A stretch of 64,000 bases of DNA, taken from contig CM055108.1 in the NCBI GenBank assembly GCA_029204225.1, positions 21,147,644-21,211,643 on the forward strand. The letters are read 5' to 3'. Below the pieces are notes generated by a model. The model was given only the letters and a program-made list of their open reading frames with translations. It did no database searches and had not been told where the DNA came from. Below are positions 1 to 11,389 of the stretch, one piece after another; position 1 is the stretch's first letter; every line of letters starts with the position of its first letter. Source of the DNA: Diphasiastrum complanatum (Eukaryota; Streptophyta; Lycopodiopsida; Lycopodiales; Lycopodiaceae). Position numbers and translations under genes: made by a program.

Positions 1-893
1 TAAGAGAAATCATGAAATATGTTGAATACGCTGAAGAAGTACCCTTTGCAAGACCATTACCACATTTCCCTGTGCCAAAGAAACGAACTTTAGCACCTAG
101 TTTTGCACAATTAGGCGAGGAGCCGCCTGGTCCGCATATTCCTGCATGGCTCCCGGCCTTCCCGGATCCTCACACATATCGCTCCACACCAGTTTGGAAT
201 GAGATGAAAAGTGACCTCACAGCTGACAAACTGGAGCAAGCACGGCAGCGGCGACGGGCTGAACGATCTCTTATTTCGCTGCATCAGAGGCTTTCATCTA
301 CTGGTGATGGGATTTCTGGAAGTAGGGCACTGTTCCCTGCTAGTTCTTTTGAAATTCCCCAGGCAGTCTCAAGGGAACAAGAAAGCATGCTTTCAAAGAT
401 GCAGGATGCAGAGGGGACTCAGGGTAAAGGAAAAGGAAAGCGATCAACTGCTTCCCACAACCCTTTTCTCTCTCCTCCTCTTCCTCCAGGTGCAAGGGAA
501 GTCTCACCTGTCTCTTTTCGTCCTTTGAAAGAGATACTTGCTAAGAAAGACTCGTTTGAGCAACAAAGAAGTCTCTCTCTTTTAGATGCATTTGCTCCTG
601 TCCTCAATGCTGTCAATATTCCTTCGAAAGATGCAGAGCCTTCAAAAGATACGCGCAAGAGTTCTGTGTTAGATGCCAAGGACCGGCCACCTGTGTTTTT
701 GACTTTTGACTTTGGACGAAAAGCGCACTCAAAGGCAATGGCTGCACAATTGAGCCTGGGTGCAAGGACCCAAAATCTAAGAAAAGGAAAGGGAAAAGCA
801 GTTTTGCAAGAGGAAGATAAAGATGAAAAGAAGAAGAGAGCAGAACAAATTCTCGCTCAGGCTGATGACCGAGTTGATGATGTGAACTCTTAA
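1..893 (+). CDS. TAF8: TFIID subunit 8 (TAF8), C-terminal part, 5' end outside window
   Basis: The frame is open from the left edge and ends with TAA at 891-893, so the 293 codons from the ATG at 12 are only the C-terminal part; residues before that ATG (…REI) fit the family, so the true start lies upstream. The stretch GPHIPAWLPAFPDPHTY (about residues 40-56 after that ATG) followed by a Lys/Arg-rich EQARQRRRAERSLISL segment is the conserved TAF8 C-terminal domain. In the family an N-terminal histone fold pairs with TAF10, and the C-terminal region helps anchor other TAFs within TFIID at core promoters in the nucleus. Later parts are basic and low-complexity (KGKGKR, KGKGKA), resembling nuclear localisation signals. 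No intron is visible in the 893 bp. The histone fold cannot be checked here. Identification is from the proline-rich motif, which is very distinctive; confidence is high. Confidence 0.9.
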   Translation, partial: REIMKYVEYAEEVPFARPLPHFPVPKKRTLAPSFAQLGEEPPGPHIPAWLPAFPDPHTYRSTPVWNEMKSDLTADKLEQARQRRRAERSLISLHQRLSSTGDGISGSRALFPASSFEIPQAVSREQESMLSKMQDAEGTQGKGKGKRSTASHNPFLSPPLPPGAREVSPVSFRPLKEILAKKDSFEQQRSLSLLDAFAPVLNAVNIPSKDAEPSKDTRKSSVLDAKDRPPVFLTFDFGRKAHSKAMAAQLSLGARTQNLRKGKGKAVLQEEDKDEKKKRAEQILAQADDRVDDVNS

Positions 894-2300
894 CAGGAGA
901 AAGATGATGACTAATCAGAACAGGCACATCTCATTGCCTTGTTGAGTGGTTAGAATTATGGCATCCAAATTGTTTACATCAAAATTGTGAGGGTCCTGCA
1001 ATTTCAGCCATGCCCTTGCTCCTTTCTATGCGGGTGAAAACTAAACGGTGAAATCACCTGTTGGGGGTTGAGCATATTGTGTTATTTAAAAATTCATATC
1101 ATGCCAGGTTTTTGAATTTTCCTGGTGATTGCAGAAAGGTACTAGGTGGCTAACGGGTCAGGTTTGTACATTTGCAGCATCACTGTAGTTTGAAAGCCCT
1201 TTCATGTTTTAGAAATACTGGAGTACGGGGTGTCTGATTTTACTTTGCTTCAAGTTCTTATGCTCATGTAGCTTATATTCACTTAAGCACCGCCCTATAT
1301 GCAGCATTTTTCACACATGAAAAACAGTTTCAATGTCTTTTTTTTTCTTGGAAAACTTTAATAACCTCTAAAGGCTGCAATTTCTGCTTCTGGAGAGTTA
1401 ACTTTCGTAATTATTGGATAAAGTTTTACCTTGCATGTCAAATTATTTTTGCAGATTTTTTCATTGTTGTCTCAATCCAAGATAGCTATACAAAGTTGGA
1501 CTAATAAAAACATGAAAGGATGCTTTTGGATGCCTTTGAAATATCTATGGGGTGACAAAAAAGAAGTGTTCCATAGTAACATTGTTATGTCGGTTATTAT
1601 TAGACATAATATCTATTATCTACACACACACACACACACAATATAGTTGGAACAAATTGGGATTCGCTACATCCACTGATTCGGAGTCGAGAATTGTGAA
1701 AAATAAACTTCTTTTTGTTTTTTTACTTCTTTACTATATATGTACAGAATAAGCTGGAGTCTTATCAAGTGCATAGCAGCCATCTTTGCCACTCCAAAGC
1801 AAGCATTTGCTACAGTTTAGTCGAGTTTGATGATATGGGTCAGTAGGGTTTGCTACACTTTAGTAGGGTTTGATATGGTTCAGTAAGGTTCAATGTGTAT
1901 GGTTCGGTACGCATTTACATTTGATGTTAGTTGGGTCATGACTTTTGCATTTAGGTTCACGCAAGCTGATGCCAAGTGGTGTGCATCAACATGTCTTCCA
2001 TATGCTTTCAGTTCTTGGTGTTGTCAGTGATAACCTGACCTATGTGCTCGATCTCAATCTCCCCGATAGCAGAGCTCACTACATCGCAGGTGAACTTTGT
2101 AGTGATGGCTACACCATCTCAAGTGGCATCCACTCATGTAAGAACACCGTTCTGAGTGGGCAAAAAACTATGTTCATGATGGATTTGTGATGAATGTTAG
2201 TCCATTCATCGAATAATATGGAGCATCCGTAACTTCATCATAAATTGCATCAGACATAAGTTAGACGCTTGCTATATCAAACACATACAATAACTCCATG
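894..2300. other. 3' flank of TAF8, no gene recognised
   Basis: This stretch probably starts with the TAF8 3'UTR. It holds a short (CA)n run at 1621-1640 and several T-rich tracts. Around 1800-1920 there are loosely repeated GTTTGATATGGTTCAGTA-like phrases. A possible 81-codon ORF at 1945-2190 has no recognisable similarity and no support as a gene. Confidence 0.5.
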
Positions 2301-2308
2301 CTAGAAAC

Positions 2309-2367
2309 CATAGAACCCACGGTTCCCAGAACCGTGGGTTTTGGGAACCGTACCAGTGGTACGGTTC
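2309..2367. repeat. hAT left end: TIR plus two subterminal palindromes
   Basis: CATAGAA is followed by a near-perfect 23-bp palindrome at 2316-2338 and a second one at 2345-2367, both made of inverted GAACCGT units. Subterminal repeated motifs are transposase-binding sites in characterised hAT elements such as Ac; that role is inferred here. Confidence 0.75.
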
Positions 2368-2822
2368 ATCTAAAAAAAAAAAAAAACTAATTAATTATCC
2401 TAATTTCCCCCCCCAAAACCCCTCATAGCTCGTTTTTGACCCTCATTTCTGATTTTTTGTGGTAGAGGTTGAGAGAGAGGTTTCAGAGAGAGGGCTGCTC
2501 AGATTGATGAGAGAGAAGAGGGCAGGGTAGAGAGAGACTGTAGCGGCCTCTGTAGAGGGTTTAGTTGTAGGGTTGCTTTTTTGCTCAAAAATCAGGTTTT
2601 TTGACATTCCCTCATGCAAATAGGTCTATTTTTAGGGTCTAGGCATTTCAGATCATAGAGAGAGATCGGGACAATCTAGAGAAAGAATGTACCAGCTCAT
2701 CTAGAGGGAGAAGGATCAGGTTTATGGGTTAGGGTATTTTTTGGACCTAAAAAGCAGGTTTTTAGGGTTTGTCTTTTCTTGCACTTCTTCCGTACTCCCT
2801 GTTTCCTATACCGGCTCACACC

Positions 2823-5819
2823 ATGCCTTCTGGAGATATGCCTGAGCTCTGGGGTGAGGTAGACCAAGACCCCTAGTTCGTTAGGTTTGACGTTCGGTCT
2901 GGGACGTGTGGATGGTCCTGTAGGTTTTGTCATGCTCGTTTTATCAGCACTCTCACTAGGCTGAAAGGCCATCTCCTTGGTGCTATCAAGGGTGATGGCA
3001 AACGCTTAGGCTCCCTCCCTTGCCCCCACATGCCTGCTCAGGAGCGTTGTAGGCTCATTGACATATATGGAGCTCGATTGACACAGGCCGGTACGTCACT
3101 AGATCCTGATGTATATGCAGTAGTATCATCCACCCCACGGGATCCACTAGCTCCTTGTCCACCACCACCACATCCTCCCCCACCTCCTGTTTTTGCTCCT
3201 CCCCCTCAGCCTGATGCACATCCCCCACTCGTTCCTCAGCCCACTGCATCACATCCTACCGCACTACCACAACCCATTGCACCACGTCCCGCCCCTCCTC
3301 CTGCTACATCTATTCCAGTCGGTGCATTTCCATAGCGTCCTCCTGCAGTCACTCAGATGACGCGCCCAGTGCAGACATTCCGATTTCTTCGCTCTGAGTC
3401 GGCACCAAATGGTCTCTCACAGGACACCCATGACATACCATCCACTTTCCCCACACATCAGGATGATTTGGACTTTGATGATGAGGACGGTGATGATAGA
3501 CAGCATGGTGAGGCTGGTTCTTTTGGAGCTTTTTCGCCACCATCTCTGCAGCCCCTGCATCCCCCGCAGCTGCAGCATCCCCCTCAGCCACCTCAGGCCC
3601 AATTTCCCCCCCAGCCTCGGCAACCCCCTGCCACTGACATACCTCCTCCTGCTCCTCGTAGGGGTGCTTACTGCACTAGGGCATCCTCCAGTAGATCATC
3701 TCGCAGCTCCCAGTATAGACAGCAGTCCATGGGGAAGTCTTTCTAGCCCCATCTCGAGGCAGAGGCCCACCAGGCTATGGCAAACATGATCTATAAGCTG
3801 AACCTACCATTTGCCATTGCTGACACGGAGCCCTTCAAGAGGGCTATAGCTGCAGTTGCAGGCCACCCGTGGCTGAGGCTATCTGTACCACCTACCTTAC
3901 GTCCAAGGTCGAGGAGCTCACCACACAGATGATGCCTCTTAGGAAGGCCTGGGAGAGTTATGGGTGCTCGATCATGTCTGATGGCTGGAGTAACACCCGC
4001 CGTCGGCCAGTGATCAACATACTGGTGTCTTGTTGCATGGGCACTATGTTTTATCGGGCCATTGATGCTAGTAGAGGTGGTGGGGTCATTGACGAACAGT
4101 TTATGTTCGATATCATCAGTGAGGTTATAGAGGAGGTTCGCCCTGCCAACGTAGTGCAGGTTGTCACCGACAACGCAAGTAAGTGCGTGCACATGTCTCA
4201 CTTGCTACAGCAGCAGTACCCTGCCCCCTGTGCTGCACATAGCATTGATCTTATACTGGGAGATATTGGCTGCTTGCCCTGGGTCCGCACGATAGCTGAT
4301 ATGGCCCTTGCCGTGGTGACATTTATCACCCGGAAGAGGCATGCCCTAGCACTATTCCGCACCTTCAGTTCACTTGATCTGAAGAAACCAGCTCCCACAC
4401 GTTTTGCATTCGACCTGTTTGTCATGCATAGGCTTATTAGAGTCAGGCATCAGCTCAGACACATGGCGACTAGTGTTGCATTTAGGGAGCTGCCTTTCTC
4501 TAGTAGGCTTGATGGTTTGAGATTTTTGAGGATTGTATTTGACGATGATTTTTGGCGTCAGGCTGAGAGCATCACATATGTGATGAGTCCGTTCTACCAT
4601 GTTCTGCGGTTAGTTGACAGTGAGGGCAGCACTATGGGCCTTATCTACGAGTTCATGGACAGGATTGGACAGTTGCTAAAGCAGCATTTTTTTTCCGATG
4701 ACAGGTATGGTACTTGATTGTCATCTCAACCATTTGTTGTTTTGGAATCTGTCTATTGTAATTGAAATAAGTTTGCTCTCATCTACGCATCTTCGAATTT
4801 TTTCGTTGACATGTCATTAACTATGTGAAACAGGATGGTGGTGTTGCAGGACATCTGGGAGCGCAAGTGGAATTGGTTCCATAGGCCGATTCACTCTGTT
4901 GCCCACCTGTTGCACCCCATGTGGCTATCTGAGCGGCAGGCATCAGACATGGAGCTAGGTTTGGATTGGTTGAGATATTTGGATGGAGCCGCTAGACACT
5001 TCACTGACATATATGCTGTTGAGACACAGTACATTGCCTTTAAGGGGCAGGTTGGTGTGTTTGGCCATCACGCGGCGCTGAATCCCAGCAGACGGGAGAG
5101 TGGTGACTCGGTGGAACCTCTATGGTTCTGCATGCCCAGCTCTACAAAATTGGCCTTGCGAGTGCTATCACAGGTATTTCTTTACCCACCAAATTCTATG
5201 AGATTAAAGACGGGTGTTAAATGGATGAAACTAACTAATGTGCTTTTTTAAATTTTATGATTGTCAACAGGATTGTTCCTCCAGTGTATGCGAGCGCAAC
5301 TGGAGCACATTTTCTTTGATCCACACGAAAAGGCGTAATCGCCTTTCTATTGCACAGATGACACGGCTGGTTTTTTGCAACACCAATGCAAGGTTGAGTG
5401 ACAGACTTGCATCTATTGTGGACCCTCTAGAGGTGTTGCCCTCAGATTGTTTACTAGGCGTTGATGATCCCACTGATTCCACCGCGCCCATGTTAAGGGC
5501 TGATGTTGCGGCTGACATTGCAACAAAGACAAAGGGAGAGATGCTGCAGGTTAGACGGTTATTGATGGACAGAGTGGGTCATGATCAGGATACAGGTGCT
5601 GGCCAGGGGACAGGTACGGGCATGGGTGTTGATGAGGAGGATGAGGATGATGATGATGATGATGATTTGGGTATTCCTGCTCCAGGATTGGAGACCATGG
5701 CTGAGGCAGAGCTTGAGGCAGAGTTTGAGGCAGAGTATCAGGCAGACCTAGGCTATGGCCTGGAGGATGATCGATTACAAAGGATGATGGCAGGGATGTA
5801 TGAGCCACTTCTACCATAG
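2823..5819 (+). pseudogene. hAT transposase with BED finger, decayed
   Basis: One frame from ATG 2823 shows a BED-like finger (CGWSCRFC … GHLLGAI … PCPH, about 2898-3030), then a Pro-rich linker, with TAG stops at 2874, 3333 and 3744. After 3747 the family motif NLPFAIADTEPFKRAI appears; one frameshift near 3865 leads into the transposase core with MSDGWSN, VTDNASKC and PCAAHSIDLIL, typical hAT catalytic-domain motifs. Two clean introns follow: 4705-4833 and 5174-5270, both GT-AG and frame-preserving. The last exon has the C-terminal dimerisation signature SSSVCERNWSTFSLIHTKRR and ends in an acidic tail, with two adjacent TAGs at 5817-5822. The protein would bind the element's ends and cut DNA in the nucleus. 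It cannot be made from this copy. Confidence 0.88.
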
Positions 5820-5822
5820 TAG

Positions 5823-7000
5823 GACGTGTATCGACCTGATCCACTATTAGAGGATATACAACATGAGAGAGAGACAGTGGATGCAGCACATGTTGGGGAT
5901 GCTGACCATATGGCACATGACGCTTTTGTAGGGGATACAACAGAGGGTGGAGATGCTTGTGCCACAGTGGGAGGGATTGATGGTGTGCAAGATTCACAGG
6001 CCCCTGCAGATGTTCATGTTGATGATGATGTAGATCGGACCTGCCGTGTTCGCCAGAGGACCATGTCAGACCTCCTTCGGTATGGAGATGGTGAGGATGA
6101 CATTGATGATATAGGGTGGCTCTCACCACATGCACATACTCAGCCACATACAGCACCATCAGCTGTTGGTACACATACAGCTGCCACTCGTACAACTCCT
6201 ACTCATGCAGCTCCCAGACATACAACGCCGACACATACGGTACCTCCTGCTCAGCCACCCACTCCAATTGCTGCATCCACTTATACAGCTGCCCCTCACA
6301 GTCCATCACCTGCACCTGCACGTCGCCTCCCTGGGCCACCTCATCATGTTACACCGGCTTTTCCGATTGGTGTACAGCCTCAGCCTCATCTTACAGCAGC
6401 TGTAGCATGGCCTACTCCTGCCATTCCAGAGGGTTCCACTCATAGACCCCTTCTCCCAGCAGGTTACTATCCACGAGGAGCTGTGCCCCTGCAGTACAGC
6501 CGTATTCATACACTCCGCCTACATTCAGGGTGCCTACATCTCGTGCCACACCCATTCCTACATCAGCGGCACCTCCTACTGCATCTGCTTCCACAGCACC
6601 AGCTCGTAGGCGTCCAAGAAGGCCTCCAGGATTTGGCAGGGGGTCTTCTTAGATAGGCAGAGGTCCTAGTCAGACAGTGGCACGTAGACAGAGAGGGAGG
6701 CCGCATGGCTTTGGCAGAGGTGCATCTTGCATCACTTTGTCAGGGACACAGATTGAGGGGAGAGGTTTTACATGACTTCAGTCAGGCTGTGATAGAGGAG
6801 GATGAGTTAGTTGATTTTGATGATCCCACAGCCATTTTGAGGACATGTCATCTACATTGTCTAGTTCATTTTTGTTCCATTCACACTATATTTTTTTTAG
6901 GTCAGACCCCAGCCGTATGTGGCGGGCTCTATATGACGAGATTATATACAGAGCTCACTTGTTTTTCAGATGGATGGCCAGTTGATATGCATTGTGTACA
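5823..7000 (+). pseudogene. Low-complexity C-terminal extension of the hAT ORF
   Basis: The frame continues past the double TAG for about 270 codons rich in Pro, His, Thr and Ala (histidine/threonine repeats around 6120-6300), then shifts to a Gly-Arg-rich frame (GFGRGSS) with a further TAG at 6650-6652. After about 6840 a T-rich tract ending in TTTTTTAG at 6891-6900 could be an intron acceptor leading to a short final exon. No known domain is visible. It may be a poorly conserved tail of the transposase or a second element ORF. The stretch 7020-7345 to the element end is pyrimidine-rich, then AT-rich, and non-coding. Confidence 0.45.
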
Positions 7001-7347
7001 GTGGTCAAATGGATTATGGTTTACTGTGATAGCCTCCCCCTCTCTCTGTCTCCCTCTCTCTCTTATCAATTTGGGTAACTTTTTCAACTTTTTTGGCCTT
7101 TCTTTTGGGCTGTTTTTGGGGGTGGGTACTAAAAAAAAAAAGGCCATTAAATAATTTGAAGTAAATAATCTAAACCAGGGAGAAATCTGCTTTTTCTGAA
7201 AATTTTTTGTCATTTTTTAAGGATTTTTTGGGCTATTTTTGGGGGTGGGACAAAAAAAAAAAATTAATTTATAATTAATTACCTGCCGCGGTTCACACGG
7301 TTCCTGCAAAAAAGTTTTGAGAACCGTATGGTTCTCAGAACCGTACT

Positions 7348-7375
7348 GAACCGTTAACGGTTCATTTATTCTATG
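7348..7375. repeat. hAT right end: subterminal palindrome and TIR
   Basis: GAACCGTTAACGGTTC (7348-7363) is a perfect 16-bp palindrome made of the same GAACCGT unit as the left end, followed by the terminal TTCTATG. A further GAACCGTATGGTTC unit lies just inside, at 7321-7334. Confidence 0.75.
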
Positions 7376-7439
7376 CTAGAAACATGCAGGAAATGCAAAA
7401 CAAACCTGAAATAGGATTTTTTCAATACATTGTACAGGG

Positions 7440-8205
7440 GTAGAAAGATAGATTCTTATGCCTGCCTGCTTGCTCGAATGGGGCTAAGCGCTCTTGTGAT
7501 AGTCTATTCCTCCTGGTGCGGGTGTATTGCCTGCCTCTCTTCTGGGAGGCCTCCATGAAACATCCATTGCTACCAACTCAGCATCGTCTTTATGAACATG
7601 TAAGTGTCAGCAATGGCAAATGGAACATTGACCTCGTAAAAGAACTGGGCCACTAGTCTCATGCAGGTCTCATGCTGGCGTCTCTGCTACCCTCTGTCCA
7701 AGTCGTTTGCTGGGACCTAATCCCTCTCTGATGTGGAATGGTGGGCGGCTGACATTTGACATGTCTTGTGGTGGTAGAAGATGGGCCAATGTGGGGTGTA
7801 TTTGATGTAGGCATGGCATGTGTTGGGTCTCTCTCCTCACCTGTGCTAGGACCAACATTTGAAGCCTCAACAATAGCAATTGATGATCTCGAGGTCCCAG
7901 CTGTGGCTAGGCTATGCAATTGTATCACCACTGCTTTGTATCCCTTTGTGGTTGGGCCCCGCATTTTGGCTCTGAGAGCCTTGTCCTGGCTAATGGCAGC
8001 TGACTAGCTAACCTTTCCTCCATATGTGTCCCGCAGCCTGTCTACCTCAGCATCTAGAAAGGCACTACACACTACTATGCCCATCCCCTGCCCAACTGGC
8101 CTGGTGAGCCATAACAAGTGGGCCCTTACCTTATTATGTGATCTTGTGAACTCAAGTCCACAGTTGTAGCATCTCCATTTACGGGAACCTGAACCATGGG
8201 GGATG
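7440..8205 (-). pseudogene. Fragment of a second hAT transposase (BED finger and N-terminal core)
   Basis: On the minus strand from about 8195 a BED-type finger can be read: KWRCYNCGLEFTRSHNKVRA, with a CxxC pair followed by spaced His. About 150 codons later, near 7665-7600, the phrase FFYEVNVPFAIADTYMF matches the start of the hAT transposase core; the neighbouring element has the closely similar NLPFAIADTEPF. Stops and frameshifts break the rest, and similarity fades near 7440. The fragment is in opposite orientation to the complete hAT that ends 65 bp away. It is probably an older, truncated relative; its own ends were not found. Confidence 0.75.
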
Positions 8206-8215
8206 TATCTGTTGA

Positions 8216-11200
8216 AGAGTAATGCCTATTTTACCCCTTTGGCTAAGCACTAATTATGTTGTAAGTTGTACATTACTCATGGGGCATGTTATTAATTAAA
8301 TACATGAGATCACCTATTTGTAACTTAGGTAAATTAGTGCAAGTGGCCCACTTGGCCAGGTAGCTCAATCACATGATTGACATCTGTACTTTCCATGCAT
8401 GTCCTTGAGGTGCTTGTCCTTGGAAGTCCACTTACCATAAGGATTGTAGTGCTTGTTCATTCAATTGTCGATGCATCTTATCATAACACCCATGCTGTCT
8501 GCAACTTATTGTTGAATTTGATCATCAAGGTGACTTTCTTTTGATGTGTTGCGAAGCAAGATTCCTTTACACCCGCTAGTCTAAAAACCTGTAAGATGTT
8601 GCTCTAGCTTTTCAACATAGTCCCTCTGCTTTGAGACCGCTAAAACTTGAAGGCCATTTTCTCACTCAAAAGTCATGCTTTTGCTCAAACTTCAGACATA
8701 TGTATAGCCACTTATGTTGTTTAGCTGTTTCTGGCATATGATCTTTCTCCATATGCTCCCTTGTTGTTTACTGCTCTATTAGTTCTTGAAGAATGCAATG
8801 GCCAGTGTTGATGTAGTCCCTCTTTTGCTGATTATTTGAGTTCTGTCATTTTACGGAAGTTAATTTTGTTAATGTTGATGGTTGCTGGAGTCTGTGATGC
8901 TCGTCTAGGTTAGTTGCAACAGACAAAGGTTTGATGATTCTGCATGGTTTTTTACCAGAACAATGAAGTTTCAGTACGATCGGATCATACTAGGTTTGGT
9001 AATGCCAAATGGATGGCATTGTAGCACATTGGTTTGGTGTGTGAGACTGTGGAGGTTATAAAATATCCCAGTGACGGCCTGAAACTATTGCAGGCCAAAA
9101 ACACTGTGTGGGTCCCACTCCAACATTGAAGTTTTCCTGGAAAACACAAATTTTCACGTATCATAACGAACTTCACCAAGTAGTTTTCTTTAATGAATGT
9201 TTGCATAACAAATTGTCTCAAGTGCCAGCAATCAACTATATTAGTGTCTTATTTTGCGAGGGTTTCTAGTTGAATTAATTTTGTGGGTGGCTAGACAACT
9301 ATTTCTAGACCTGAACATATTAGAATTTATAATTTATTTTTTTTGAGTGCAGTGTATGTCATTGAGTACTTTGGTGAATGCAGGCAGCAGACATGTTGTT
9401 TGGTGAGTTGTCCAGACCAAGGATTCTCTTTTGACTCTTCACACAAATTAGCTCCAAGACAGGCTTAATTGGAGCTATTAGGCACCTGAGGAGGTTTTGG
9501 TACTCGATCTGCTCACAACTGCATTTGAGTTCAGAACCGGCTTTTCTGCGCCGAAGCATGTGATTTTAGTTAGACCTAGCTGAAATGTCAAGGTGCCCCA
9601 GAAACTCCATCCATTGTCCTAAGGCATTTTACTCATAAGCACACTGTTGTGATTATGTTAATCATTTTCTCCCAGTTTTAATTCATCTCTGTAAGACAAA
9701 AGAAGCTTGGAAAAGATCGTTGAATGCTATACTCATCATGCTTATGTGTAAATTGGGTTACTAGTTTTTGGCATTTGTCAAGACGTATTTCTGCAGCAAT
9801 TCTGGGAGTTTGTAAGTGTCTCAATCTTGCAACATTTTGGACTTGTATATGGAAAATCAAGCCTGTATATGAAGCACAATCTGCCCGCATCAAGTTCCTG
9901 GGAGAATCAATGGTAAGGAAAATGGGCGAGTCATGGTTATGTATTCTTCCTTTTCTTTATAAACTGAATTTGGAGCAAGTGCTTAGAACAATGCGGGCAG
10001 ATCACAAAATCACCTTTACTTACTTCCAAAAAAGATACCGGGAAAATATTCAAGTCCTGCTCATCTTTTATGGCCACAATTTTCAGTAGAATATAGGGTG
10101 ATGGGCTTGCTAAATTTGCCATATTCTAGGCTCAGGCTCTTGGGGAAGAGGGTTTGAGTTGTGGGGGAAGGGGGGGCAAGTCATAGAGGGAAAGGGAAAA
10201 GGGACCATGTGAGAGACTAAACATTGCCATGGAAGCTCGTTAAGGTGCATTCAGTTTTTGAGGTAGCATGGACATGATTGGTCTAGTTTCTAAAATTGTA
10301 TCTTTACATACAGTATTGCTACTCTATTAGTTAAGCAAGCAGGCAAGATGAGCTTTCTAAAAGATTAGTTTGATGTACTTATTCCGTTAGACCATTGCCT
10401 TAATCCAGTATAGGTATTAGAATCATGTTTTCTGGGCATTGTTTAAGGACACTTTGATGTGCACAGTTAACGTAGCTGGTTGAGCTGGTTTCAATCTGCA
10501 AGGTAGAAGGTTGTCGGCATCCACTACCTATATCAAATTAGCCATTAGATTAGTTGTCTTGTTTTCATTTTGTACGTGTTTATGTCTTCAAATTTCAACA
10601 TAGTTCTTCACTCTATAGGTCCTTTCTGGATTATAATTGCCACTTTATGTGGTTTTGATGACATCTAATTATATGTTTTGATTACTGCTGTATCATGGGA
10701 TGTTTTTATTGTACGGTTTTTTGATGTGTGCATGTTACTTCTTATGATAAGCTGACTTGATCATTCTTGACATTCGAAGGTGTGGGGTATTTACAAGCTT
10801 CTATGGAACTTTCTAGTACATTAACTTGCACATGTGCGTAAGCTCTTCCATATTGAGATTTACTTAGTTTTTTTAAGGATATGCATGAAATTTGCTTGAC
10901 TTTGGATGATGAATACTTTGTGTCTACTAGAGCTCTTAGGTAGATCCAAATTGTCTTAGATAGCTCTTGAAAAACTGAGTTGATCAAGAGTAACTTGGTA
11001 GTGTGCAACTTCTCATGCATGTAGGTCGTGGTAGATCTATTCAAGGTCTTAAAAGTCACTTTTTTGACATGTTTGAGATATCTCATAGACAGATTGGTTT
11101 GCGTTGGTGGGAGTTCAGAGGCATGCACATAGAATCACATTAATTGTGAATATGATGGCTCCTAGCCAAGAAGGGCAACCAACTCTCTTTGAGCGTTGTC

Positions 11201-11270
11201 TTTGACTATGTTTAGAGAGAGGTATTCAAATTTTTTTATTTTTCATTTTTGCAATAAATTTAAGTGCAAT
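8216..11270. other. No gene recognised
   Basis: This is AT-rich sequence with frequent stops in all frames. ORFs at 9724-10089 (+) and 10742-11128 (-) have no domain I recognise and ordinary non-coding composition. It may be decayed repeat DNA. Confidence 0.45.
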
Positions 11271-11389
11271 TATGGCCACCTTGAGTGATGAGTGTGCTAC
11301 CAGATGCGAGGCAATTAGAAGGCACATCCCATTACTCAACATGGAAGTTTATGATGAATATTTTGATGGAAATGGATTTGTGAGACGTT

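Larger units (their letters stand above)
2309..7375 (+). mobile_element. Complete, inactive hAT DNA transposon (about 5.07 kb)
   Basis: The element is bounded by a perfect 8-bp direct repeat CTAGAAAC (2301-2308 and 7376-7383), the target-duplication length of hAT transposons. The ends form a short terminal inverted repeat: CATAGAA at 2309-2315 and TTCTATG at 7369-7375. Just inside both ends are palindromes built from GAACCGT/ACGGTTC. The interior encodes, in transposon orientation, a BED-type zinc finger, a hAT transposase core and a hAT dimerisation region, in that order, broken by stops and at least one frameshift. The flanking sequence also shares ATG before CTAGAAAC at both ends, so the duplication could be read as up to 11 bp; 8 bp is preferred because it leaves matching inverted ends. 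Confidence 0.9.

Noticed and set aside
9678-11128. ORFs of 70-130 codons on both strands
   Set aside because: No recognised domain, no codon bias and no conserved neighbours; lengths are ordinary for chance in AT-rich DNA.
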